Shown in pieces: positions 8,777-18,657 of a DNA stretch of 35,545 nucleotides. Within the stretch, counting starts at the first letter, position 1; each line of letters starts with the position of its first letter. The DNA is from a bacterium (GTDB lineage: Bacteria; Electryoneota; RPQS01). Under the pieces are notes generated by a model. That model was not told the DNA's origin. It ran no database searches and worked only from the letters and a program-made list of their open reading frames with translations. Where the stretch lies: positions 1-35,545 of the forward strand of contig JAPKYT010000062.1 of the NCBI GenBank assembly GCA_026394155.1. Direction: 5' to 3'. The translations under genes and the position numbers were made by a program.

Positions 8777-10269
8777 GCGACGACCCGCGGCGGATTCCGC
8801 AAGCATTGATCATAGAGCTCACGGTAGCGACGCGCCGACTGCGCCCACGAGAAGTCCTGTGCCATGGCGTTGCGCTGCAAGGCCATCCATCGCTCGCGAT
8901 CCCGGAACGTTTTCACGGCGCGGCGCACAGTCTGCAGCAGCGCGTCCGGCCGGTACTCCCGAAAACTGAAACCCGTGCCGCCTGCGGCGTCGGCGGCATC
9001 CACCACGGTGTCGGCCAGCCCGCCCGTCGCGCGCACCACCGGCAAAGTCCCGTAGCGCATGCTCATCATTTGATTCAATCCGCACGGCTCATATTTGGAC
9101 GGCATGAGGAAGATGTCGGCCCCGGCCTCGATCAGATGCGCCAATCCCTCATCGTAGCCGATGCGCACGGCGAAGCGGTCGGGATAGAGCCGGGCGAACT
9201 CGTGAAACACGTGCTCCAGATGCGGATCGCCGCTGCCCAAGAGCACCATGCGCGCCGGAAGATGGAAGATGTCACTCAGCACCGGAATGAGAATCTCGAA
9301 TCCTTTCTGACCGGCGATTCGGGACACGCTGCCGAAAAGCGGCACCGACGCATCGTAGCTTAGTCCCATGCGGGCGCAGAGCGCCAGCTTGTTGCGCTCT
9401 TTGTTCTCGAGCGCGTTCGCATCGTAGGTCGCGGCCAGGTGCGCATCGGTGGCGGGGTTCCACGCGTCGGTATCCAGGCCGTTCAGAATGCCCGCCACGC
9501 TGTCGCCGCGCGCGTGCAGCACCGCTTCCAGACCGTAACCGTACTCGTAGCTGCTCTGAATCTCACGAGCATAGGTGGGCGATACGGTGTTCAGCATGTC
9601 CGCGAATTCCAGACCCGCCTTGAGGAAGTTCACATGGCCGTAGAACTCCAGCGGGCCGCCCGGAAAGTAGAATCGCTCCGCGCCATCGCCGATTCGATTC
9701 ACAGATTCCGGCCCGAACAGTCCATGATAGGCGATGTTGTGAATCGTCAGCAGCGTGCGCGTCCGCGCGAAAGCCCCTGCGCCGCGCTTGCGACTCACCA
9801 GAAATGCGGCCAGAGCGCTTTGCCAATCGTTGCAGTGAATGACGTCCGGCTCCCAATCGGTCACCCGGCACAACTGCAGCGCCGCTCGCGACAAGAGAAT
9901 GAAGCGATAGTCATTGTCAATGTAGTCGCCGTTGGTGAACGGGTCCACGTACAGGCCCGGCCGGTCGTAGAGCGGGTCGCATTCCACAAAGTAGGTTTCC
10001 ACGTCACCGGTGCGCGGCGCGCGGCTGAAGCCGAATCGCAGCGACCGCCCGCGGAAGTCGGCCCGCAATCCGGTCGCGCCGTCACAGTTGCGAATGCCGT
10101 GCTGCTCGCGGTTGATGAAGCCGTAGCGCGGCGTCAGCACCCGCAGCTCGCAGCCCTCCGCCGCCAAGGCCCGCGGCAGAGCGGCGCTGATGTCGGCCAG
10201 TCCACCCGTCTTGCTGAACGGCGCCACTTCGGATGACACAAAGAGGACGCGCCGCGCCGCCCTACTCAT
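8773..10269 (-). CDS. glgA: Glycogen/starch synthase (GT5), ADP-glucose type
   Basis: VLFVSSEVAPFSKTGGLADISAALPRAL; NDWQSALAAF; 'FLMPSKYEPCGLNQMMSMRYGTLPVVRATGGLADTV'. Confidence 0.95.
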   Translation of the reverse strand: MSRAARRVLFVSSEVAPFSKTGGLADISAALPRALAAEGCELRVLTPRYGFINREQHGIRNCDGATGLRADFRGRSLRFGFSRAPRTGDVETYFVECDPLYDRPGLYVDPFTNGDYIDNDYRFILLSRAALQLCRVTDWEPDVIHCNDWQSALAAFLVSRKRGAGAFARTRTLLTIHNIAYHGLFGPESVNRIGDGAERFYFPGGPLEFYGHVNFLKAGLEFADMLNTVSPTYAREIQSSYEYGYGLEAVLHARGDSVAGILNGLDTDAWNPATDAHLAATYDANALENKERNKLALCARMGLSYDASVPLFGSVSRIAGQKGFEILIPVLSDIFHLPARMVLLGSGDPHLEHVFHEFARLYPDRFAVRIGYDEGLAHLIEAGADIFLMPSKYEPCGLNQMMSMRYGTLPVVRATGGLADTVVDAADAAGGTGFSFREYRPDALLQTVRRAVKTFRDRERWMALQRNAMAQDFSWAQSARRYRELYDQCLRNPPRVVA

Positions 10270-11683
10270 GATCGCTTTCCGAGGCGAGCCGCACCAAGTT
10301 GCGTCCGTGCCGCTTCACCCAGTAGAGCGCGCGGTCGGCCCGTTCGATGAGTACGTCCGGCGAGGCCGCGTCGCGGTTGTCGGTCACTCCGCACGACACG
10401 GTAATCGAGCCGATCATCTCGCCGTCTTCACTGATGAAGCGCTGCGCTTCTACCGTCTTGCGGATTTTTTCCGCCACGATGAGGCCGCTCTGCGCGTCCA
10501 CTTCGGGCAGGATGAGCGCGAATTCCTCACCGCCGTAGCGCGCCACGAAATCTATGTCGCGAACGGACCCGCGGATGGTGCATGCCGTCTCGGCCAGCAC
10601 GCGATCTCCCGCGAGATGGCCGTAGGTATCGTTGTAGCCCTTGAAATCGTCTATGTCAATCATGATGAGGGCCATGCTCTTTTGATAGCGCACCGCGCGT
10701 TGGAACTCGGTGCGCAGTTGATCGCGGAAGAAACGGTGATTGAACAGATTCGTCAGGCCGTCCACCATGGCCATGCGCTGCATGCGCACCAGAGTTCGCG
10801 TACGGTCCAGGTAAAGCGACAGCTCGCGGCGCAGAACTTCCAGCGCTTCGACCTCGCCCGCCAAAGGGCAAAGAGTCCGCGCATAGAGAAGCTTGATGAT
10901 GCCGAGGAGTTGTGCGCCGCCCAGCATGGGTAGGAGAAACGCCGACCGGAAAAGACTCCCGCGTGAAGAGCCTGCCAGCTGCACGTCCGGAGCCGCGGCA
11001 AGGTCTTCCACGTAAAGCACTCGTTCGCGGCGGTGAAGCAGGCGCTGCAAGCGAGGGGTCAGAATTGCCGGAATCGCGTATTCAAGTTGTGACGCGTGCT
11101 GCCACGTCCAGCCGCTTTCGCGTCCCGGCCAGAATTCGGACGGATTCGTCATTTCCACTTCGAAGAGCTCGGGCTCCAGCAGCTCCTCCACCAGGCGGCT
11201 CAAGCTTGAGAACAGCGGCTCTCCTTCGAGATCGAGCTGATTAAAGGCTTGCGCCGACCGGAGCACCACGCACTCCAGTTCCAGCCAGGCCTGCCGCTCA
11301 TGATCCTGAAGCAGAGTCAGCAGGCGCGATGAACGTTGCGCCTCACTCTCGTTCGCCGGCGCCTGTTCAAGCCGTTCGCCGAGCCACCTGCTGACCTCTG
11401 AGGCGGCACCACGATCCGAAGTGAAGGCAAGCGAGTATTCGCCGGGAGATTGACGGAAAGGCGAAGGACAGCGCGCGGAGGATTCCGCCACGCAAAGCAC
11501 GCCGCTTGCATCCAAGATTCGCGCCGAAGGAACCGCCGAATCGGCGGAGTCCAGCGAGTTCACCGTCAAGCCAAGAGCCTGAACGGCTTCCGTCAGGCGC
11601 CGGAATCGCTCCGCCGAGCACCGGTAGCGATGCCACTGATCGGCGTTGGGCGAGCCGCTAATCCGCTGAAAGATCGAGTCCAT
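10262..11683 (-). CDS. Diguanylate cyclase with N-terminal GAF-like sensor region and C-terminal GGDEF domain
   Basis: 'MVDGLTNLFNHRFF...MIDIDDFKGYNDTYGHLAGDRVL...RDIDFVARYGGEEFALILPE': intact GGEEF active site and RxxD (RDID) five residues upstream. Confidence 0.92.
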   Translation of the reverse strand: MDSIFQRISGSPNADQWHRYRCSAERFRRLTEAVQALGLTVNSLDSADSAVPSARILDASGVLCVAESSARCPSPFRQSPGEYSLAFTSDRGAASEVSRWLGERLEQAPANESEAQRSSRLLTLLQDHERQAWLELECVVLRSAQAFNQLDLEGEPLFSSLSRLVEELLEPELFEVEMTNPSEFWPGRESGWTWQHASQLEYAIPAILTPRLQRLLHRRERVLYVEDLAAAPDVQLAGSSRGSLFRSAFLLPMLGGAQLLGIIKLLYARTLCPLAGEVEALEVLRRELSLYLDRTRTLVRMQRMAMVDGLTNLFNHRFFRDQLRTEFQRAVRYQKSMALIMIDIDDFKGYNDTYGHLAGDRVLAETACTIRGSVRDIDFVARYGGEEFALILPEVDAQSGLIVAEKIRKTVEAQRFISEDGEMIGSITVSCGVTDNRDAASPDVLIERADRALYWVKRHGRNLVRLASESDHE

Positions 11684-12491
11684 TGGCGGAGAGTTGTTGC
11701 TGGCCGGAGGTCGCCGCTTCCAGCCACGATTTCAGCCACCACGCATTGCGCGGCGCTTGTCCCGCATAGCAGTTGTTGAAGAGAACTACGCCGTGTCGGG
11801 CCGGCGATTCTAACTCGACCAGCTCCCGGCCGAAAGCCCCCAGTTCTTCTTCCGAGTAGTTGTAATCGTAGCGGTCACCGGCGCGCGAGTTGTACCAAGT
11901 GCGCGCATTCCGGCCGTGAAGACGCGCGTAGAACAGCTCCGAGGTTGTCAGCAGGCGGTGCGGCATCAAATCCGGCAGATCAGGTTCGTCCGCGCACACC
12001 CACGTAATACCCGCCTCGCGGATGCGGCTGACGGCCTCGTCATTCAGCCAAGTGCGGCTGCGAAACTCCGCGCACAGGGGCACGCCGTCACAGTGCGACT
12101 GAACCTCAAGCACGTAACTTATGGCCTCCGTCGAATGGCGAAAACCAGCGGGAAATTGCGCCAGAACGCCGATCAACTTGTTCGCTCCGCGCAGCGGCTC
12201 CAACGCCGCAAGGAGCTCACGCATGGACGACGCCGGTTCCTGCCGCTGGTGCGTCACCTCGGCGTGCACTTTGGCGATGAAGCGAAAATTCGGCGGCGTC
12301 TTGCGTTCGATGGCCGCGTAGGTCCGCGCCGGCGCAATGCGATAGTAGGTGCTGTTGATCTCGCCGACGGAAAAACGCGCGGCGTAGTATTCAAGCCATT
12401 GGTTCTGCGGCACGCGCAGCGGGTAGAAGCTGCCCGCCCAGTCGTCAAACCTCCAGCCGGATGTGCCGATGTCAATAGCGCGAGGATGCAT
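11658..12491 (-). CDS. DUF72 (YecE-like) family protein
   Basis: Start likely MHPRAIDIGTSGWRFDDWAGSFYP (12491; ORF open to 12644 overlaps hutI); 'EINSTYYRIAPARTY', 'FRFIAKVHAEVTH', 'YARLHGR', 'LFNNCYAGQAPRNA'. Confidence 0.9.
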   Translation of the reverse strand: MHPRAIDIGTSGWRFDDWAGSFYPLRVPQNQWLEYYAARFSVGEINSTYYRIAPARTYAAIERKTPPNFRFIAKVHAEVTHQRQEPASSMRELLAALEPLRGANKLIGVLAQFPAGFRHSTEAISYVLEVQSHCDGVPLCAEFRSRTWLNDEAVSRIREAGITWVCADEPDLPDLMPHRLLTTSELFYARLHGRNARTWYNSRAGDRYDYNYSEEELGAFGRELVELESPARHGVVLFNNCYAGQAPRNAWWLKSWLEAATSGQQQLSANGLDLSAD

Positions 12492-13743
12492 CCGGGTCCC
12501 GCCACACAGGTTTGCCGCCGATAAACACCGCCGCGGCGCGCAATTCGCCGAAGTGATACGAAAGAGATTCGAGATCCGGCAGCTTCCACAGTGCGACGTC
12601 GCCGCGCTTGCCCGCCTCCAGAGATCCGACTTCATCTTCAGCATTCACCACTTCCGCCGCGTTGAAGGTGGTGGCCCAAAGCAGTTCCTCCGGAGTCATC
12701 TGACAGTAAATCGCCGCCGCGGTCATGCAAAAGGGCAGTGATTCGGTCATGGCCGATCCGGGATTCATGTCGGTGGCCACGGCCACGCGCATGCCCAGCG
12801 CGATCATGCGTCGCACCGGCGGATACGGCAAATCACCGAGAAAGAACACGCTCGCCGGAAGCGCCACGCCTGTGGTGCGCGCGGCGGCCAGAGCGAGCAT
12901 TTCTTCTTCGTTGAGATACTCGAGGTGATGGGCGCTGCCCGCTCCGACTTCCGCGGCCAGCAGCGCGCCTCCGGAATGACCGAATTGATTGGCGTGAACC
13001 ATACACGACAGGCCGCGCTCCTGTGCCGCGCGCAGAAAGCGGCGCGACTCCTCCACCGTGAAAGCGCCGTTCTCGCAGAACACGTCCACCGCCTCCGCCA
13101 AACCCTCGGCGGCGACCGACGGAATCATGCGTTCCACGACTTCGGCGCAGAAGTCGCCGCGTCGCTCCCGGTACTCCGCCGGCAGAGCGTGAATCAGAAA
13201 CGTGCTGTGAACGCGCTGCGGAATGTGCGTCTCGATTTCGCGAATCGCCCGCAGCGATTTGCGCTCACCCTCCCAGTCGAGACCGTAACCGGACTTGGCT
13301 TCAAGCGTCGTCACCCCGCAGGTCAGCGAGCGATGAAAGCGCGGCAGTGACTCCTCGATCAGCCGTTCCGTCGTCGCCTCGCGGACTTTTCGCGCTGTCG
13401 CTTGAATACCGCCACCCGCCGCCGCCATTTCCAAATACGTCTTGCCGGCATTGCGCAAATGGAACTCGGCGGCGCGGTTGCCGACAAAAATGGGATGAGT
13501 GTGGCAATCCACCAGCCCCGGAGTAGCCAGCGCTCCTTGAGCGTCGAACCGCTCCACCTGCGCGGGACTCTGCGCCAGCACCTCCGCTTCCGCTCCCACC
13601 ACAGCAATGCGGCCATCGTGGATCAGGATGGCCGCCTGCGGAATCTTCTCAACGCGCTCTGCCCACTGCGCGCGATCTTGCGACAGCGGCGTGGCGAGCA
13701 AGCCGATATTGTGAATCAACAAGTCGGACACGGAAAGGTTCAA
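12472..13743 (-). CDS. hutI: Imidazolonepropionase
   Basis: 'ATPGLVDCHTHPIFVGNRAAEFHLRNAGKTYLEMAAAGGGIQATARKVREA', 'LEAKSGYGLDWEGERKSLRAIREI', 'VATDMNPGSAMTESLPFCMTAAAIYCQMTPEE'. Confidence 0.96.
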   Translation of the reverse strand: MNLSVSDLLIHNIGLLATPLSQDRAQWAERVEKIPQAAILIHDGRIAVVGAEAEVLAQSPAQVERFDAQGALATPGLVDCHTHPIFVGNRAAEFHLRNAGKTYLEMAAAGGGIQATARKVREATTERLIEESLPRFHRSLTCGVTTLEAKSGYGLDWEGERKSLRAIREIETHIPQRVHSTFLIHALPAEYRERRGDFCAEVVERMIPSVAAEGLAEAVDVFCENGAFTVEESRRFLRAAQERGLSCMVHANQFGHSGGALLAAEVGAGSAHHLEYLNEEEMLALAAARTTGVALPASVFFLGDLPYPPVRRMIALGMRVAVATDMNPGSAMTESLPFCMTAAAIYCQMTPEELLWATTFNAAEVVNAEDEVGSLEAGKRGDVALWKLPDLESLSYHFGELRAAAVFIGGKPVWRDPDASSRY

Positions 13744-14519
13744 CGTCCGCGAAATTCGGGTTTGCGCTTTTCGAGAAAGGCCGAGGTGCCTTCGTTCTTG
13801 TCTTCAGTGCCGCAGGCGTAGGCGAACAAGTTCTCTTCGACCTGAAGGCCGCGATCCAAGCCAAGCTGCAAACCAGCCTCCACCGCCTCGAGAATGGCTG
13901 CCACCGCGCGCCGCGGCTTGCCCGCCAGATCAGCGGCGAGCTTGCGCGCCGCCGGCATCAATTCAGTTTGCGCCACCACCGCGTTGACCAATCCCCATTG
14001 CAGCGCCTCCTCCGCCGCGATCATGCGACCCGTGAGGATCAAGTCCAGCGCGCGTGCGCGTCCCACCAATCGCGGCAGACGCTGCGTGCCGCCGTAACCG
14101 GGAATGATTCCGAGGTTGATTTCCGGCTGTCCGAACTTCGCGTTCTCGGAAGCGAGGCGCAAATGGCAGGACATGGCCAGTTCGCAGCCGCCGCCCAAGG
14201 CGAAACCGTTGACCGCGGCAATCACCGGCACGCGCAGTTTCTCAATCAGGGAGTAGAGTCGCAGACCGCGCGCGGCAAAGTCCTTTCCGCTGATCACATC
14301 GAGGTCGCGAATCTCGGCGATGTCCGCTCCAGCAACAAAACTCTTCTCGCCTGCTCCCGTGAGAATCACCGCGCCAACGCCCGAGTCCGGTTTGCCGAAT
14401 CCGCCGAACACTTCTTCGAGCTCCGTGAGCGTGGCCGAATTCAGGGCGTTCAGTGTCTTCGGGCGGTTGATAGTGACCACGGCCACCGCCCCGTCGCGTT
14501 CGACGATCAGATTCTCCAT
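13740..14519 (-). CDS. Enoyl-CoA hydratase/isomerase family (crotonase)
   Basis: 'VAVVTINRPKTLNALNSATLTEL', 'SFVAGADIAEI', 'ALGGGCELAMSCHLRLASENAKFGQPEINLGIIPGYGGTQRLPRLVG'; both catalytic Glu positions present. Confidence 0.95.
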   Translation of the reverse strand: MENLIVERDGAVAVVTINRPKTLNALNSATLTELEEVFGGFGKPDSGVGAVILTGAGEKSFVAGADIAEIRDLDVISGKDFAARGLRLYSLIEKLRVPVIAAVNGFALGGGCELAMSCHLRLASENAKFGQPEINLGIIPGYGGTQRLPRLVGRARALDLILTGRMIAAEEALQWGLVNAVVAQTELMPAARKLAADLAGKPRRAVAAILEAVEAGLQLGLDRGLQVEENLFAYACGTEDKNEGTSAFLEKRKPEFRGR

Positions 14520-14544
14520 TTCCGCTTCTCCCGGTTGGACAACT

Positions 14545-16203
14545 TCAGTAGTTCAATCCCGGAACGCGCACGTTATGGCGGCGCGCGGTGTCCGTTGCTT
14601 CCTCGTAGCCCGCGTCATGATGGCGAAGAACTCCCATGGCCGGATCGTTCGTCAGCACGCGTTCGAGCCGCGCGGCGGCGGCATCGGTTCCCACCGCGAC
14701 AATCACCTGCCCGGCATGCAGCGAAAGTCCGATTCCCACACCGCCACCGTGATGAAAACTCACCCACGACGCGCCCGACGCCGTATTCACCAGCGCGTTG
14801 AGAATCGGCCAGTCGGCAATCGCGTCCGAGCCGTCCTTCATCGCTTCCGTCTCGCGATAAGGCGAGGCCACCGAGCCGCAGTCGAGATGATCGCGCCCGA
14901 TCACTACCGGTGCCGACACTTTACCGCTGCGCACGAGTTCGTTAATTGCCAAACCTAACTTCGCGCGGTCGCCCTGTCCCAGCCAGCAGATGCGCGCCGG
15001 CAAACCCTGAAGGGGAATTTTCGGTGTGGCCATCTTGATCCAGCGCGCGAGGCCTTCATCATGCGGAAAGATGCGCAGCACCTCTTCATCAATGGTGCGA
15101 ATGTCGCGCGCATCGCCGGAGAGCGCCGCCCAACGGAACGGCCCTTTGCCCTGACAGAAGAGCGGCCGGATGTAGGCGGGAACGAAACCCGGATAGGCGA
15201 AGGCGTCGGCGAATCCGGCTTTGAACGCCTGCCCGCGCAGATTGTTGCCGTAGTCGAAGACCACCGCGCCGCGCTTCTGAAACTCGACCATGGCCTGCGT
15301 GTGCACCAGCATGGACTGCACGCTGCGGCGGATGTACTCCTGCGGGTCGCGCTTGCGTAGTTCGAGCGCTTTGGCGAAAGAAATCCCGTGCGGAACGTAG
15401 CCGTTGAGTTCGTCGTGCGCCGACGTCTGATCCGTCACCACGTCGGGAAGAACGTTGCGGCGCAAGAGCTCGGGCAAGACGTCCGCGCAGTTGCCCACCA
15501 AACCGACCGAGAGCGCCTCGCTCTTCTTCACCGCTTCATTCACCCAGCGCAGCGCTTCATCGAGGTTTTCGGTGGAGCGGTCGCAGAAGCCGATCTCCAC
15601 TCGCCTCCGCGCGCGCGCCGGATCCACTTCCACGCACAAGGCCACGCCGCCGCAGAGTGTCACGGCCAGCGGCTGCGCGCCGCCCATGCCGCCCAGTCCG
15701 CCGGTAAGCGTCCACTTGCCCTTCAGCGTGCCGCCGAAGTGCTTGGCGGCCAGCGAGGCAAACGTCTCGTATGTCCCCTGCAGAATTCCCTGCGTGCCGA
15801 TATAGATCCACGAACCTGCGGTCATCTGACCGTACATGATGAGACCTTTGGCTTCGAGCTCGTGGAAATAAGGCCAGGTGGCCCACTGCGGCACAAGATT
15901 GGAATTGGCGATGAGCACGCGCGGCGCGTCGGGGTGCGTTTTCACCACTCCCACCGCCTTGCCCGATTGCACCAGGAGCGTGTCGTCATTTTCGAGCTTC
16001 TTGAGCGCTTCGAGAATTCCGAACAGCGCCTCCCGATTGCGCGCCGCCTTTCCCGCGCCGCCGTAGACAATGAGTTGATCTCTGTCTTCGGCAACGGCGG
16101 GATCGAGATTGTTCAGCAGCATGCGCATCGCCGCTTCCTGAATCCAGCCTTTGCAGGTCAGGGAGGATCCGTGCGGTGTGCGGGGGATTTCGGCCGTGGT
16201 CAT
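14545..16203 (-). CDS. hutU: Urocanate hydratase
   Basis: 552 aa; '[27 protein letters not shown]', '[22 protein letters not shown]', '[28 protein letters not shown]', '[56 protein letters not shown]'. Confidence 0.97.
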   Translation of the reverse strand: MTTAEIPRTPHGSSLTCKGWIQEAAMRMLLNNLDPAVAEDRDQLIVYGGAGKAARNREALFGILEALKKLENDDTLLVQSGKAVGVVKTHPDAPRVLIANSNLVPQWATWPYFHELEAKGLIMYGQMTAGSWIYIGTQGILQGTYETFASLAAKHFGGTLKGKWTLTGGLGGMGGAQPLAVTLCGGVALCVEVDPARARRRVEIGFCDRSTENLDEALRWVNEAVKKSEALSVGLVGNCADVLPELLRRNVLPDVVTDQTSAHDELNGYVPHGISFAKALELRKRDPQEYIRRSVQSMLVHTQAMVEFQKRGAVVFDYGNNLRGQAFKAGFADAFAYPGFVPAYIRPLFCQGKGPFRWAALSGDARDIRTIDEEVLRIFPHDEGLARWIKMATPKIPLQGLPARICWLGQGDRAKLGLAINELVRSGKVSAPVVIGRDHLDCGSVASPYRETEAMKDGSDAIADWPILNALVNTASGASWVSFHHGGGVGIGLSLHAGQVIVAVGTDAAAARLERVLTNDPAMGVLRHHDAGYEEATDTARRHNVRVPGLNY

Positions 16204-16307
16204 AGTGCTCAGATCAGACCTGCAAAAACAGGATAATCAATTACAAAGAGGAATTCGGCAGCTCACAAGGCGGAAGGAAGGGGCTTCTTTGTCGCCATAG
16301 GGTTTGA

Positions 16308-16338
16308 CAAATATACATCCCCTGCCGTCGAAAGTCAA
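16308..16338 (-). promoter_or_regulatory. Promoter candidate for hutU: TTGACT-N17-TATATTTG
   Basis: Minus strand TTGACT ttcgacggcaggggatg TATATTTG; lies between the rplQ terminator and hutU. Confidence 0.7.
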
Positions 16339-16354
16339 GTGCAAGGAAACCAAT

Positions 16355-16384
16355 GAAAAAGCCACACCCGAGGGGGATGTGGCT
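16355..16384 (-). terminator. Intrinsic terminator after rplQ
   Basis: Minus strand AGCCACA-TCCCCCTCGGG-TGTGGCT followed by TTTTTC, ~22 nt after the rplQ stop. Confidence 0.9.
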
Positions 16385-16405
16385 CGCAGAATGTCTTGGC
16401 CCGTT

Positions 16406-16972
16406 CTACTTCTCGCTGCTCTTTTTGGCCGCTTTCTTTCCGGTCGCGGCGGGCGCCTTGCGTGTGCCCGACTTGGCGGCCGGCTTGGCCTTGCTCTCGG
16501 CCTTCTTAGGCGGTTTCTTCTCGCGCGCAGGCTTAGTGGTGGAACCGCCGGACTTTTTCGCCGATTTCTCCGCCTTTTTCGATTCGGCGGCCTTGACCTT
16601 CTCGGCCATCACGCCTTCGTAGCCCACCAGCTCTACGATGGCCATAGCTGCGTTGTCGCCCACCCGCGAACCCAGCTTGATGATGCGCGTGTAGCCGCCG
16701 TTGCGGTCGGCGTAGGTGGGGGCGATTTCTTCGAACAGGCTCTTCACCACCGACTTGCGGCTGAGGAAGCGCAAGACGTGACGGCGCGCCGCCAGATGTC
16801 CCTTCTTGGCCTTGGTCACCAGCCGCTCAGCGAATGGCCGCAGCTCGCGAGCCTTGGCCAGCGTGGTGCGAATGCGCTTGTGCTGAAAAAGCTCCTGCGC
16901 GAGGTTGGAGAGCAGCGCCTTGCGATGAGCGGGTGAGCGGCTCAGACTCCGCCCCACGTGTAAATGTCTCAT
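16406..16972 (-). CDS. rplQ: 50S ribosomal protein L17 with long Lys/Ala-rich C-terminal tail
   Basis: [44 protein letters not shown]... Confidence 0.97.
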   Translation of the reverse strand: MRHLHVGRSLSRSPAHRKALLSNLAQELFQHKRIRTTLAKARELRPFAERLVTKAKKGHLAARRHVLRFLSRKSVVKSLFEEIAPTYADRNGGYTRIIKLGSRVGDNAAMAIVELVGYEGVMAEKVKAAESKKAEKSAKKSGGSTTKPAREKKPPKKAESKAKPAAKSGTRKAPAATGKKAAKKSSEK

Positions 16973-17961
16973 TTCTTATCGTGTTCGGGGTTGAGGTACC
17001 TGTCCACGTCCATGCCGAAGTGGAGCCCCTTGACCTTGAGAATCTCGTTGAGTTCCACCAGCGACTTGCGCCCGAAGTTCTTGAACTTGAGCATATCGGG
17101 CTCGTCGCGGCGCACCAGATCGGCGATGGTGCGAACGCGCGCTTCCTTCAGGCAGTTGGCGCTGCGCACCGAAAGCTCGAGTTCTTCCACCGGCTTGCGC
17201 AGCAGCTTGCGAATGTGCAGCGTCTCCTCGTCAATGTCCTCTTCCTCTTCCTTCTCGGGCTTGACGTCGAAGTTAATGAAGAGTTGGATATGATCGCGCA
17301 GCGTGCGCGCGGCAAAGGTCAGCGCGTCGTCGGGAGTGATCGAGCCGTCCGTCCAAATCTCCAGCGTCAGTTTTTCGTAGTCAATGCGCTGACCGACGCG
17401 GGTGTTCTCGATGGTGTAGGTGACGTTGCGGACGGGCGAATAAATCGCGTCGAGAGGAATCAGTCCGATGGGCGCATCGGCCGGGCGGTTCTCTTCGGCG
17501 GGCACATAGCCGCGGCCGCGGCGGACTTGCAGCTCGAGCTTCACTTCCGCGTCGCGGTTGAGGGTGGCGATGTGGTGCTCGGGGTTGAGAACCTCGAAAT
17601 CGTTGTTGCCGATCTGAATGTCGCGGGCCGTGAATTCCTTGGGCCCGCGCAAATGGAGCACGACCTTGTCGGGCTTCTTGTTCAGCAGTTTGAAGCGCAC
17701 CTGCTTCAGATTGAGCACGATCTCCGTCATGTCCTCGGTGACGCCGGGGATGGTGGAGAATTCGTGCAGCACGCCGTCAAGCCGGGCGGAGACAATGGCC
17801 GCCCCTTGGAGCGAAGATATGAGAACACGGCGCAGACTGTTGCCGATGGTCACGCCATAACCGCGTTCCAGCGGCTGAATCAGGAACTTGCCATAGGTAT
17901 CCGTATGGGTGGTTTCGTCAATCTCCACCGCCTCGGGCATCTGGAAGTTCGAACCGTTCAT
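16969..17961 (-). CDS. rpoA: DNA-directed RNA polymerase subunit alpha
   Basis: '[34 protein letters not shown]'; alpha-CTD '[35 protein letters not shown]'. Confidence 0.98.
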   Translation of the reverse strand: MNGSNFQMPEAVEIDETTHTDTYGKFLIQPLERGYGVTIGNSLRRVLISSLQGAAIVSARLDGVLHEFSTIPGVTEDMTEIVLNLKQVRFKLLNKKPDKVVLHLRGPKEFTARDIQIGNNDFEVLNPEHHIATLNRDAEVKLELQVRRGRGYVPAEENRPADAPIGLIPLDAIYSPVRNVTYTIENTRVGQRIDYEKLTLEIWTDGSITPDDALTFAARTLRDHIQLFINFDVKPEKEEEEDIDEETLHIRKLLRKPVEELELSVRSANCLKEARVRTIADLVRRDEPDMLKFKNFGRKSLVELNEILKVKGLHFGMDVDRYLNPEHDKK

Positions 17962-17980
17962 GTATCTCCTCGCGGTCTGA

Positions 17981-18610
17981 TTAACGGGAGTAGAGCTCGA
18001 CTACCAGCTGCTCGTTGGCCTCGAAGGGAATCTCCGAACGGTTCGGCACCGACAGGAAAACCCCCTCCATCTTGGCCTTGTCAAGCTGAAGATTCGGCAT
18101 GCCCTTGGCGTCGCGGGTCTTCTGCATGGCCTCGTGAACCACGGCCAACTTCTTGGAGCGCTCGCACACGCGGATGCGGTCGTTGGGACGCAACACGTAG
18201 GAAGGCACGTCCACCACGCGGTCGTTGACCAGAAAATGCCGGTGCCTCACGAGCTGCCGGGCCTGACGACGGGAGTTGGCGAAGCCGATGCGGTAGATCA
18301 CGCTGTCGAGGCGGCTCTCAAGCATGGCCATCAGGTTCTCGCCGGTCACGCCCTTCTGACGCTGGGCCTCGGTGAAGAAGCGGTGGAACTGACGCTCGAG
18401 CAGTCCGTAGCTCTCGCGGATTTTCTGCTTCTCGCGAAGCTGAATGCCGTACTGCGAGATCTTGCCGCGCCGGTTGCGGCCGTGCATGCCGGGCCCGTAC
18501 CCCTTCTTTTCGAAGGTGCACTTCGCGCCCACGCAGCGGTCGCCCTTGAGGAACAGCTTACGGCCTTCGCGGCGGCAGATGCGGCAAACGGGATTGTGAT
18601 TAACAGCCAT
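17981..18610 (-). CDS. rpsD: 30S ribosomal protein S4 (Cys-containing, zinc-type)
   Basis: 'VCRICRREGRKLFLKGDRCVGAKC', 'YGIQLREKQKIRESYGLLERQFHRFF', 'LESRLDSVIYRIGFANSRRQARQLVRHRHF'. Confidence 0.98.
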   Translation of the reverse strand: MAVNHNPVCRICRREGRKLFLKGDRCVGAKCTFEKKGYGPGMHGRNRRGKISQYGIQLREKQKIRESYGLLERQFHRFFTEAQRQKGVTGENLMAMLESRLDSVIYRIGFANSRRQARQLVRHRHFLVNDRVVDVPSYVLRPNDRIRVCERSKKLAVVHEAMQKTRDAKGMPNLQLDKAKMEGVFLSVPNRSEIPFEANEQLVVELYSR

Positions 18611-18657
18611 GAGCCCTTATCCGTAACGTGCGGTATTCCAGAAAATGACAGACGACC

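Noticed and set aside
16834-18228. 464-aa + strand ORF
   Set aside because: Complementary to rplQ, rpoA and rpsD; shadow ORF.
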